A stretch of 40,008 bases of DNA from an uncultured Dorea sp. (lineage in GTDB: Bacteria; Bacillota; Clostridia; Lachnospirales; Lachnospiraceae), in the NCBI GenBank assembly GCA_948602995.1, contig CAPEBR010000035.1, positions 1 through 40,008 on the forward strand, read 5' to 3'. Below the pieces are notes generated by a model. The model searched no databases, was not told where the DNA came from, and saw only the letters and a program-made list of their open reading frames with translations. The translations under genes and the position numbers were made by a program. Of the stretch, positions 7,025 through 14,393 are shown piece by piece. Position 1 is the first letter of the stretch, and every line of letters starts with the position of its first letter.

Positions 7025-9022
7025 CTCCTGCTTCAATTTCAGAACTTCTAAGTCATCTGGAAGAAGTGAGGCAAGCTGATTCACTACCGCATATGCCTCT
7101 GCCCACTGCCCATTCTGCATAAGACCGGGAAGCATCTGCTTGATCTGCTTCCCAAGCAGCTCAAATTCCGAGGATACAGGCTGCTTTGGCTCCTTCATTT
7201 TTTCTTCCATATATTCCGTCAGCCGTCCTATCACGCCGGACATCTGCGGATAGATCCGGACCGCTTTCTTTAGATGCGGGATACATGACATGTAATCTTC
7301 CTTTCCGAATGCATCCAGTCCTTTCTTCATGATGCCTGCAAACCTAAACTGTCCTGATAATGCATAATGATCCAGATCAGACACAATCTCTCCCTTATAT
7401 AACTCTCCCGCCTCCCGGAGTATACTGTCACAATATTGGGTCAGTAGTTCGTATAACTGGGAAATGTCCAACTCATCCCGTCCCAGCAGCTTTTCAAGAA
7501 ATCTCTGTGTAAGCCGCAAGGCATAGACTGGATAGTCCCCTGTAATCTTCTGAAGCTTCTCACAATATTCCGGCATGACGTTTACATCCGTATGCTCTGC
7601 AAGCACCGCAACGATCTCATTCCATTCCTCTGCTGATTTCTGTGCGAGGAATGTGGTCATAGTAATTCCGTTGCGGACTGCCAGTTCCACAAGCTGATAC
7701 TCAAGCCCCTCCGGGCAGTTCTGCCCACAGACCTCCCATAATTTTTCTAAATCTGCTCTCCTGTCCCTGTATTCCATATAGTAAGCCTTCTGCAGATTTA
7801 CATAGCTGTTATCTACATTCAGCAGATTATATCCCTTTAAAATCTCCCCCTTGTGTTCAGGGTAGTTCTGTTTCCATATTTCCAGATTGCTGTACTGTGG
7901 CTGTATCATCTCTTCGTCCTTCCAGGGCATCCAGGAAAGAAGTTCCCCGATCACAGAGGTTTCCCCTAACTTCGATGCGCAGAGCAGCCCAGCCATATAT
8001 GCGCCGGCAGCACGCTCCTTTGCACTGTCATAAGTAACCGTAATTCCGTTCTGTCGAAGAGCGGCGTCAGGATGTTTTTTCAGATATGCCATCTCCTTAT
8101 GATAACGCTGGGCATACTTCAGCCCCTTCTTGTAGTCCTCAAGCTGCCAGCAAAGCCCCGCAAGAATCCCAGACAAATGAGCACGTCCTACCTCCAGGGT
8201 ACGGGGCCGCGCAAGAATAATCTCTCCCTCCCGCAGCGCCGCCTCCTTATCCCCGGAAAAGGACAAAAGAAGCGGGAGATGTACCTGCATCCATAGCTCG
8301 TAGGTATGAATCCTCTCTTCCTTTGCCGCCAGCTTAAGCCCTTCCCGGCAATAGCGGATGGCAGTCTCATAATCATCTATACTCTTATATTCCTGAACAA
8401 GCTGCGTACAGTTCTGGGCTGTGGGCCTTTCCTCATAAAGCTTTAACAGCAGGGAAATATTTCGCTCAAATTTCGGCGCTGTATCCGGCGCATCCTCCCT
8501 CTCCACATATCCATAATGATGAACGTAAGAATGGAATTGCCTGTAAGGTTCGCTAAATGGCGACAGATTCTCATGGATGGGGTAAATGAATTTTGTCTCC
8601 GGTATGATCTGGCACATGCGTCCTACATTCGCGTCAATGTAGGATCTTCCCTCCCAGTCATTATAATTACGCTGTACGTACATGGCGGATTTGTAGCTTT
8701 TATAATCTCCGCTTTTAAAGAAATCAATAATCTCTGATACATCCTCGAACCATTCATCATCATCCAGATAGAGGAACCATTCGCCCTCTGCCTCCTGAAG
8801 CCCTGCATTTCGTGCCCTGGCAAAATCATTACACCAGGTAAATGGGATGATGTGGGACGTATATCTCTCTGCAAGCTCCCGGGTCTCCTGGCTTTGCCCT
8901 GTATAGACAATGATCAGCTCGCTGGGAATCTCCCGCAAAAGCGGGGTAATAGAATCCAGGCATTTCCCCAGGGTTTCGATGCGATCCGATACAAGTATTG
9001 AAATAGTAAGCTGTATTTTCAT
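7004..9022 (-). CDS. SunS-like GT2 glycosyltransferase with TPR-like tail
   Basis: Glycosyltransferase of 672 aa. A GT-A family 2 catalytic domain covers about 1-200: TISILVSDRIETL at the start, TWCNDFARARNAG at 62-74, a DxD-type metal site LDDDE at 86-90 and an acceptor-side IHENL motif near 140. The remaining roughly 450 residues are helical and TPR-like. This arrangement resembles SunS-type peptide/protein glycosyltransferases. Proximity to flagellin suggests it glycosylates flagellin, which is inference. The start is the ATG at 9022 behind AAAAGGAG; an upstream in-frame extension lacks such a site. It is transcribed divergently from its paralogue at 9210. Its last six residues, LGTGHF, come from the palindrome and replace the ending seen in the paralogue. 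Confidence 0.85.
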   Translation of the reverse strand: MKIQLTISILVSDRIETLGKCLDSITPLLREIPSELIIVYTGQSQETRELAERYTSHIIPFTWCNDFARARNAGLQEAEGEWFLYLDDDEWFEDVSEIIDFFKSGDYKSYKSAMYVQRNYNDWEGRSYIDANVGRMCQIIPETKFIYPIHENLSPFSEPYRQFHSYVHHYGYVEREDAPDTAPKFERNISLLLKLYEERPTAQNCTQLVQEYKSIDDYETAIRYCREGLKLAAKEERIHTYELWMQVHLPLLLSFSGDKEAALREGEIILARPRTLEVGRAHLSGILAGLCWQLEDYKKGLKYAQRYHKEMAYLKKHPDAALRQNGITVTYDSAKERAAGAYMAGLLCASKLGETSVIGELLSWMPWKDEEMIQPQYSNLEIWKQNYPEHKGEILKGYNLLNVDNSYVNLQKAYYMEYRDRRADLEKLWEVCGQNCPEGLEYQLVELAVRNGITMTTFLAQKSAEEWNEIVAVLAEHTDVNVMPEYCEKLQKITGDYPVYALRLTQRFLEKLLGRDELDISQLYELLTQYCDSILREAGELYKGEIVSDLDHYALSGQFRFAGIMKKGLDAFGKEDYMSCIPHLKKAVRIYPQMSGVIGRLTEYMEEKMKEPKQPVSSEFELLGKQIKQMLPGLMQNGQWAEAYAVVNQLASLLPDDLEVLKLKQELGTGHF

Positions 9023-9152
9023 AGTTTGGCTCCTTTTATAGTTGTAAATATAAATAAAATTGCATTTGCTTAGGCTACATTGCTGATGGAATTTCTGACT
9101 TTCTTCTTGCAATTAAAGTATACAGCCTCTGGAGAATTATATCAAGATTTTC

Positions 9153-9182
9153 TTGGCTATCCATAGTGATCCATGATATGAT
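9153..9182 (+). promoter_or_regulatory. candidate promoter for the rightward SunS-like gene
   Basis: TTGGCT at 9153-9158 and TATGAT at 9177-9182 are 18 bases apart, 27 bases before the ATG at 9210. The match to sigma-A consensus is moderate. Confidence 0.4.
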
Positions 9183-9209
9183 TAAAATAAAAAGGAGTTT
9201 TTTGTCCAT

Positions 9210-11210
9210 ATGAATATACAGCTTACGATTTCCCTGCTTGCTTCTGACCGCATAAACACCTTGAAAAGGTGTCTGAATTCCATTACCCCCTTTCTTAGAG
9301 AATTAAATAGTGAACTGATTATTGTCGCAACAGGACAGGATCCAGCCGTTTTAGCGCTTGCAGGGCAGTACACCTCTGACATTATCCCATTTACCTGGTG
9401 TAATGACTTTTCAAGGGCGCGAAATGCCGGCCTTAAAAAAGCGTCCGGAGAATGGTTTCTCTTCCTGGATGATGATGAATGGTTCGAAGATGTATCAGAG
9501 ATTATTGATTTCTTCAAAAGCGGGGAATATAAGTCCTTTTGCTCTGCGACATATATACAGCGCAATTATAGCGACTGGGGAGGAAGAACCTACACTGATG
9601 TCAAAGTCGGCCGTATGTGCCGTCTGATTCCTGAGACAAAATTCGTCTATGCAATACATGAAAACCTTAGGCCATTTCATGAGCCCTATAAACATTTTAC
9701 AAGCTACGTTCATCACTATGGCTATGTGGAAAAGTCCCTCCTTAAGTCTGACCGGAATCTTCCACTACTTCTTAAACGCTTTGAAGATGATCCGACACCC
9801 CATACCTGTATGCAGATCGCATTAGAATATTATAATAAAGAAGATCATGAAAAGGCACTGGAATACTGTCGTCTGGGTATGCCTCTTTTGGAAAACAGAA
9901 AAGACAACAATACCTATGAGTTATGGCTGCAAGTTCATTTCCCAATTCTCCTTGCCGCCACTGGACGAAAGGAAGAGGCATTAAGCGTGGGGGAACATCT
10001 CCTTCTGACCCACCGTGTTCCTGAAGTAGGCAAGGCTCATCTCCATGCTGTTCTTGTAGATCTATATCTGGATACTAAGGAATATAAAAAAGGACTTAGC
10101 CATGCCCTTGAATTCCAAAAAAAGATGGAATATCTTGGCAGCCATCCGGAAAAAACAGAGTGTCAGACTGGAGGAACCATTACCTTTGCAACAGCCAGTG
10201 AGCGGTCTGTATCCGTACTGACAGCCGGCCTTTTCTGTGCTGCCGCCCTGGGCGAAACAGCCCAGATACAAAGGCTCCTTACCTGGTTTCCATGGGAAGA
10301 GGAGGGAAAACTCCAGGAGCACTATAGCAAACTGGAGCGTTTGAAAAAGGAGTATCCTGAACATAAGGAAACTATTTTGGAAGGATATCATCTCCTCCAT
10401 ACAAAAAATCCATATGCCAGTTTTCAAAAAGCATTGTATGCCGAGGAAAAGCAATTGCTTTCTGAAGCAGAAAATTATTTTATAATCTGCACAGAAAATT
10501 GTCCGGAAGCGTTCATATACCAGCTAATCGAACTGGCAGAGAGAAATGAGTTCTCTCTGAATACTTTGGCAAAGCATATTTCAATAGAAGCCTGGGGAAA
10601 ATGCGCAGAAGAAATTGCCAGACAGACGGAAGTTTCGGACATGGAGAAGCGTCTGCAAAGGCTCCGTCTGCTCATGCCTGATTATCCGGTTTTTACAGGA
10701 AAGATTGAGCAGCATTTCCTTGAAAAGCAGCTTACCCATGGAATTGCAGAAGACTCGAAGCTTCTAGATCTCCTGGCGCAATATTGTAAATGTATACGCA
10801 ATGAGGCTGACACCTTGTATAATACAGAAATCCTTTCTAAGCCTGATTACTATGCCTTGCCATCCCGGTATCAATTTGCCTTTGCTGCAGAATGCATACT
10901 TGATAACCTTGAAAAAGAAAACTATATGGATTGTATCCCTCTGCTAAAAAAGGCGCTCCGTATATACCCACAGCTGTCAGTTGCTGTAAGCCATTTAAGC
11001 GAATACCTGGAAAACAAAATTAAGACTCCCGACCAACACGTCTCTAGGGAGTTCATAGCTCTCGGCAGTCAGGTAAAGCAGATGCTTTTTCTTTTTATAG
11101 AGAACGGACAATGGCAGGAAGCCTTTGGAGTTGCAGAACAGCTTATTTCACTTCTGCCTGGAGATTTGGAGATTCTGAGATTGAAACAAGAGATTTTGAC
11201 ACATCTTTAG
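9210..11210 (+). CDS. SunS-like GT2 glycosyltransferase with TPR-like tail, intact paralogue
   Basis: Glycosyltransferase of 666 aa, homologous along its whole length to the leftward gene at 7004-9022. Catalytic landmarks are TWCNDFSRARNAG at 62-74, LDDDE at 86-90 and AIHENL near 146. TPR-like helices fill the C-terminal two thirds. It ends LRLKQEILTHL, which I take as the native C-terminus because it lacks the palindrome. An AAGGAG site precedes the ATG by 12 bases, which is rather long. It converges on the leftward flagellin gene, with a shared terminator between. Flagellin is the likely acceptor given the neighbourhood; the donor sugar is unknown. Divergent duplication with sequence drift suggests different acceptor or sugar specificity. 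Confidence 0.85.
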   Translation: MNIQLTISLLASDRINTLKRCLNSITPFLRELNSELIIVATGQDPAVLALAGQYTSDIIPFTWCNDFSRARNAGLKKASGEWFLFLDDDEWFEDVSEIIDFFKSGEYKSFCSATYIQRNYSDWGGRTYTDVKVGRMCRLIPETKFVYAIHENLRPFHEPYKHFTSYVHHYGYVEKSLLKSDRNLPLLLKRFEDDPTPHTCMQIALEYYNKEDHEKALEYCRLGMPLLENRKDNNTYELWLQVHFPILLAATGRKEEALSVGEHLLLTHRVPEVGKAHLHAVLVDLYLDTKEYKKGLSHALEFQKKMEYLGSHPEKTECQTGGTITFATASERSVSVLTAGLFCAAALGETAQIQRLLTWFPWEEEGKLQEHYSKLERLKKEYPEHKETILEGYHLLHTKNPYASFQKALYAEEKQLLSEAENYFIICTENCPEAFIYQLIELAERNEFSLNTLAKHISIEAWGKCAEEIARQTEVSDMEKRLQRLRLLMPDYPVFTGKIEQHFLEKQLTHGIAEDSKLLDLLAQYCKCIRNEADTLYNTEILSKPDYYALPSRYQFAFAAECILDNLEKENYMDCIPLLKKALRIYPQLSVAVSHLSEYLENKIKTPDQHVSREFIALGSQVKQMLFLFIENGQWQEAFGVAEQLISLLPGDLEILRLKQEILTHL

Positions 11211-11219
11211 ATATTAATT

Positions 11220-11253
11220 GGAAAAGGCTTCTTCATAAGAAGAAGCCTTTTCC
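11220..11253. terminator. bidirectional terminator between glycosyltransferase and flagellin
   Basis: A perfect 15-bp stem, GGAAAAGGCTTCTTC with GAAGAAGCCTTTTCC, encloses a 4-base ATAA loop. It lies between two convergent genes. A related stem-loop follows the other flagellin at 16655-16686, so the terminators are part of the inverted arms. Confidence 0.8.
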
Positions 11254-11271
11254 ATATGAAAATTCAATTAA

Positions 11272-12180
11272 TTACTGAAGTAACTGAAGAACTCCCTGCG
11301 GTACCTGGTTAGCCTGAGCAAGCATAGCCTGAGAAGCCTGAACAAGAATGTTATTCTTGGTGTAAGACATCATCTCTTTCGCCATGTCTACGTCACGGAT
11401 ACGGGACTCAGCAGCTGTGATGTTCTCATGCTGAACACCTAAGTTGTTGATGGTGTGATCCAAACGGTTCTGCATAGCACCGAAGTCGGAACGCATAGAA
11501 GAAACCATGTCAATAGCGCCGTTAGCGATGGAGATTGCGTGTCTTGCCAGGTCAGCATCTGTGATGTTGATGTCACGAAGACTTTCGCCAGCCTCTAATT
11601 CCTTTTTGAAATCTTTGTCATCTTTGGACTTAATTCCATCAGTTCCAGCCTGAATCATACCAAGAGATTTACTATCCATTCCTGTGAAGGTTACCTTCAA
11701 CTGGTTTGCAGTTTCATGGGAATCACCTACATGAAGAATGATCTCCTTAGAGTTTCCAGATGCAAATGCAGTAAATAACTTAGTTCCATTAAAGTTAGAT
11801 GTCTTGCTGATTCTGTCGATCTCGTCATTCAGACGGTTAATTTCCTTCTGCATCTCCTGACGGTTGGATGTAGAATATGTTCCGTTAGCTGCCTGTGTAG
11901 CCAGCTCAACCATACGGTTCAGCATGGAGTGAACTTCTGTTAAAGCACCCTCAGCTGTCTGTACAAGAGAAACACCATCTTCAGCGTTCTTCTTAGCTGT
12001 CTCAAGACCTGTGATCTGAGCACGCATCTTCTCGGAAATAGCAAGTCCGGCAGCGTCGTCACCAGCGCGGTTGATTCTGTAACCAGAAGATAACTTCTCT
12101 AAGCTCTTACCTACTGCAGAGTTGTTGTTTGATAAGTTTCTGTGCGCATTTAATGCGGTAATATTATGTTGAATTCTCAT
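11272..12180 (-). CDS. hag: flagellin 1
   Basis: Structural subunit of the flagellar filament, 302 aa. The conserved N-terminal D0/D1 region (MRIQHNITALNAHRNLSNN onward) and the C-terminal D1/D0 region ending VPQGVLQLLQ are both complete. The middle, about residues 140-205, is short and variable, as in other small Firmicute flagellins lacking large D2/D3 domains. There is no signal peptide, as expected for export by the flagellar type III system. A strong AAGGAGG site precedes the ATG. The leader carries a hairpin with GGA in its loop, a CsrA-type arrangement. Flagellin 2 at 15739-16635 is a close homologue in opposite orientation. Differences concentrate at about 130-210, the expected surface-exposed and glycosylated part. 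Confidence 0.97.
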   Translation of the reverse strand: MRIQHNITALNAHRNLSNNNSAVGKSLEKLSSGYRINRAGDDAAGLAISEKMRAQITGLETAKKNAEDGVSLVQTAEGALTEVHSMLNRMVELATQAANGTYSTSNRQEMQKEINRLNDEIDRISKTSNFNGTKLFTAFASGNSKEIILHVGDSHETANQLKVTFTGMDSKSLGMIQAGTDGIKSKDDKDFKKELEAGESLRDINITDADLARHAISIANGAIDMVSSMRSDFGAMQNRLDHTINNLGVQHENITAAESRIRDVDMAKEMMSYTKNNILVQASQAMLAQANQVPQGVLQLLQ

Positions 12181-12207
12181 AGTTCTTCCTCCTTGAATTT
12201 TGCATTA

Positions 12208-12223
12208 GGGAATTCCTTTTCCC
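12208..12223 (-). promoter_or_regulatory. flagellin 1 leader hairpin, CsrA-type
   Basis: On the minus strand GGGAA and TTCCC form a stem with loop AAGGAA, 28 bases before the start codon. A second GGA lies in the ribosome site. This paired layout is the one used by CsrA on the hag leader of Bacillus subtilis. No csrA gene is in the window. Confidence 0.5.
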
Positions 12224-12395
12224 AGCATAGTTATAATTTCTGAGAGTAATCGATGGACTATATAATAATATGTGTGATTGTGGATGCCGGCATATTTCCA
12301 ACAAGCTACACTTATTTGAACTCCTCCGAAAATCTCTTGACATTTATTATATCGTACGATTTCAAAATATCTTAAGAGTTTTTTTGAAAAAATTT

Positions 12396-13025
12396 TTAAG
12401 TATTGCCATTTATTTTTTTATCTATACATTCCCGATATTCCTTAATCCTTGTATACATCGTACTTTTCCCCATATTGCAGAGACGTGCAAATTCATAGAC
12501 AGACATATGGCCTGCCTCCCATTTCTTGTATAACTCAGGGAACTCGGCCGGAATAGGAATCATGGGCTTTCCGAAGCGTATCCCCCGGGCTTTTGCAGCG
12601 GCAATGCCCTCTGCCTGACGCCGGCGAATATTTTCGCGTTCATTCTCTGCGACAAAGGATAGAAGCTGAAGGACAATATCACTAATAAATGTTCCCAACA
12701 GATCTTTTGTCTTGGTGGTATCTAATAAGGGCATATCAAGAATACGGATATCCGCATTCTTTTCTTTTATAATTACCCTCCATTGTTCCATAATTTCTTG
12801 ATAATTACGCCCCAGACGGTCAATACTTTTTATAATCAGCAGGTCATTTTCCCGAATAATGGACATCATTTTCATATAGGCGGGTCTTTCAAAGTCTTTT
12901 CCGCTTTGTTTATCAACATAGATATTCTTCCGTTTCACACCTGCTTCCTGCAATGCAATCAACTGCCGTTCAATGTTCTGCTCCCTTGTGGATACCCTGA
13001 TATAACCTAATATTCTGTTGTTCAT
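12396..13025 (-). CDS. small serine recombinase (resolvase/invertase family)
   Basis: Site-specific recombinase of 209 aa. The catalytic domain has the nucleophile Ser12 in YIRVST, the IDRLGRNY motif with Arg70 and Arg73, and a long E-helix at about 117-147. A C-terminal helix-turn-helix at about 170-196 would bind DNA. Its size and layout match Hin/Gin-type invertases and Tn3-type resolvases. It lies inside the segment bounded by the inverted flagellin arms, next to flagellin 1 and reading the same way. A GGAGG site precedes the ATG. Location suggests it could invert the flagellin segment, but no crossover site has been identified, and it could equally belong to a decayed mobile element. Confidence 0.9.
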   Translation of the reverse strand: MNNRILGYIRVSTREQNIERQLIALQEAGVKRKNIYVDKQSGKDFERPAYMKMMSIIRENDLLIIKSIDRLGRNYQEIMEQWRVIIKEKNADIRILDMPLLDTTKTKDLLGTFISDIVLQLLSFVAENERENIRRRQAEGIAAAKARGIRFGKPMIPIPAEFPELYKKWEAGHMSVYEFARLCNMGKSTMYTRIKEYRECIDKKINGNT

Positions 13026-13097
13026 GTCATACCTCCTCGTATTTAAGTTTTCTGTAAGTATTCTGCGCCTTCAAAGCTACAGATGTTCCTATTTATG

Positions 13098-13127
13098 ATT
13101 ATATAAAATAAGAATCAACCAGGCCAA
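13098..13127 (-). promoter_or_regulatory. candidate promoter for the serine recombinase
   Basis: On the minus strand TTGGCC (13122-13127) and a perfect TATAAT (13098-13103) are 18 bases apart, 72 bases before the recombinase start. It lies back-to-back with the promoter at 13131-13159, only three bases away. Confidence 0.45.
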
Positions 13128-13130
13128 TTC

Positions 13131-13159
13131 TTGACACTATAGATGATTAATGTTACATT
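13131..13159 (+). promoter_or_regulatory. promoter for the CgeB-like glycosyltransferase
   Basis: A perfect TTGACA at 13131-13136 and TACATT at 13154-13159 are 17 bases apart, 20 bases upstream of the start codon at 13180. The tight divergent arrangement would allow one regulator to affect both genes. Confidence 0.55.
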
Positions 13160-13179
13160 AAGGTCATAAAAAGGGGATT

Positions 13180-14376
13180 ATGATTATGAGAACAACTTTA
13201 TTTTACACGGACACAGAATCATTTAATTTTTTTACAGATCAATTGGAAAAGGAACTAAAGAGCAGAGGACATGAGACATTTATCTTGGATTTAATGAACC
13301 CTGCTGCAGAGGATCCACATTCATATATTAATTTTGTACAGTTTGCCTCTCAAAAGATAGATCTAGCAATATGCTTTGATGGGATGTGTGTGCGAGATGA
13401 TCTTCTGATCGGAATATGGGACGCATGGAATACTGCCGTTGTGGATATATTAATGGATCCGCCGCTTCGCTTTCATCCTACACTAAAAAAACATTCCCGG
13501 AATTATTTTCTCTTTTGCTGTGACCGGGATCATGTGGAATATGTAAAAAGATATTTTAAAGATACAGTTTCCCATGTTGCATTTATGCCCCATGTCGGAG
13601 TAATACCTGACCAAAACACAGAAATAATTCCTTATGAAAGACGCAGATATGATATTCTGTTTTCCGCTACTTATTACAACCCCCAGAGCAAGCTTGCAGA
13701 GATGGAGCAGGTATTCGCGGAAAATAAAGATATGCGTTCTTTCTATCACTTAATGTACCACAATCTGATAGAGGATAGTAGTCTGACAACTGAACAGGCG
13801 GTATTTCTTACTCTGCATCAGACAGGATGGAGTGTTACAGAGGATACATTGAAAACCATATTCCGCTGTGCAGAATATGTGGACTGGGCAATACGTATGT
13901 ACCAGCGGGAACGAGTGGTGGATACTCTTGCTAAAGCCGGCGCTGAGCTTTACCTTCTTGGCAGAGGATGGGAAAATCACAGTTCTGCAAAATGCCCGAA
14001 TGTTCACCGAATTTCAGATAGAATTCCTTATGCACAGACACTTACATACATGGCAGATGCAAAGATTAACTTAAATGTATTTCCGTGGTTTAAGGCCGGA
14101 ACCCATGACCGTATTTTTAATACTTTACTCCAACATTCTCTCCCATTAACAGATACCAGTTTATGGGTGGATGAAAACTTTGCAGATGGTAAGGATATTG
14201 CGTTATATGACTTGAAACATTTGGAGCTGCTTCCGGAAATCGCCTTGGGGTTGCTAAAGGACACCGATATGTCAGAAAAAATAATTGAAAACGGATATCG
14301 AAAGGTTCTCCGAAAATTTACGTGGAGCAATTGCGCAGACTGGATCTTAGAAAAGTTGGGGACGGGGCATTTTTAA
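13180..14376 (+). CDS. CgeB-like glycosyltransferase
   Basis: Predicted GT-B-fold glycosyltransferase of 398 aa, similar in style to CgeB/YkvP spore-coat glycosyltransferases. The N-terminal half has a Rossmann-like start and an IDLAICFDGM strand. The C-terminal half carries LGRGWENH near 260 and the region from about 299 to 340, NVFPWFKAGTHDR to SLWVDENF, which corresponds to the nucleotide-sugar site of the CgeB C-terminal domain (a GxxxR-like turn and a TD pair). It lies between the flagellin arms, so a role in flagellin glycosylation is likely but inferred. The first ATG lies three bases after AAGGGGA; a second in-frame ATG at 13186 is better spaced. The protein ends LEKLGTGHF from the palindrome, and its TAA overlaps the stop of the convergent gene. 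Confidence 0.75.
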   Translation: MIMRTTLFYTDTESFNFFTDQLEKELKSRGHETFILDLMNPAAEDPHSYINFVQFASQKIDLAICFDGMCVRDDLLIGIWDAWNTAVVDILMDPPLRFHPTLKKHSRNYFLFCCDRDHVEYVKRYFKDTVSHVAFMPHVGVIPDQNTEIIPYERRRYDILFSATYYNPQSKLAEMEQVFAENKDMRSFYHLMYHNLIEDSSLTTEQAVFLTLHQTGWSVTEDTLKTIFRCAEYVDWAIRMYQRERVVDTLAKAGAELYLLGRGWENHSSAKCPNVHRISDRIPYAQTLTYMADAKINLNVFPWFKAGTHDRIFNTLLQHSLPLTDTSLWVDENFADGKDIALYDLKHLELLPEIALGLLKDTDMSEKIIENGYRKVLRKFTWSNCADWILEKLGTGHF

Positions 14377-14393
14377 AAATGCCCCGTCCCCAA
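14356..14393. repeat. GTGHF palindrome, copy 5, shared by two convergent genes
   Basis: A perfect 38-bp palindrome. Read rightward it ends the CgeB-like gene in LGTGHF; read leftward it ends the Rpn-type gene in LGTGHF. The two stop codons overlap inside TTAA at 14373-14376. Confidence 0.98.

Larger units (their letters stand above)
11220..12318. repeat. left arm of the large inverted flagellin repeat
   Basis: This arm contains flagellin 1, its leader and its terminator. It matches the reverse complement of 15602-16686. Identity is very high in the 5' leader, the first roughly 120 codons and the last roughly 45 codons, and lower in the flagellin centre. The arm ends near ACTTATTTG at 12310-12318. 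Confidence 0.85.

Noticed and set aside
12396..13025. Naming the serine recombinase as a proven flagellin invertase
   Set aside because: Its position is suggestive, but no crossover site pair could be identified, and resolvase-like genes also occur as mobile-element remnants.
3808..14393. The repeated palindrome as a CRISPR repeat or an ordinary terminator
   Set aside because: Copies are dispersed without regular spacers. They lack a consistent T-run after the stem, and the stem has no loop.
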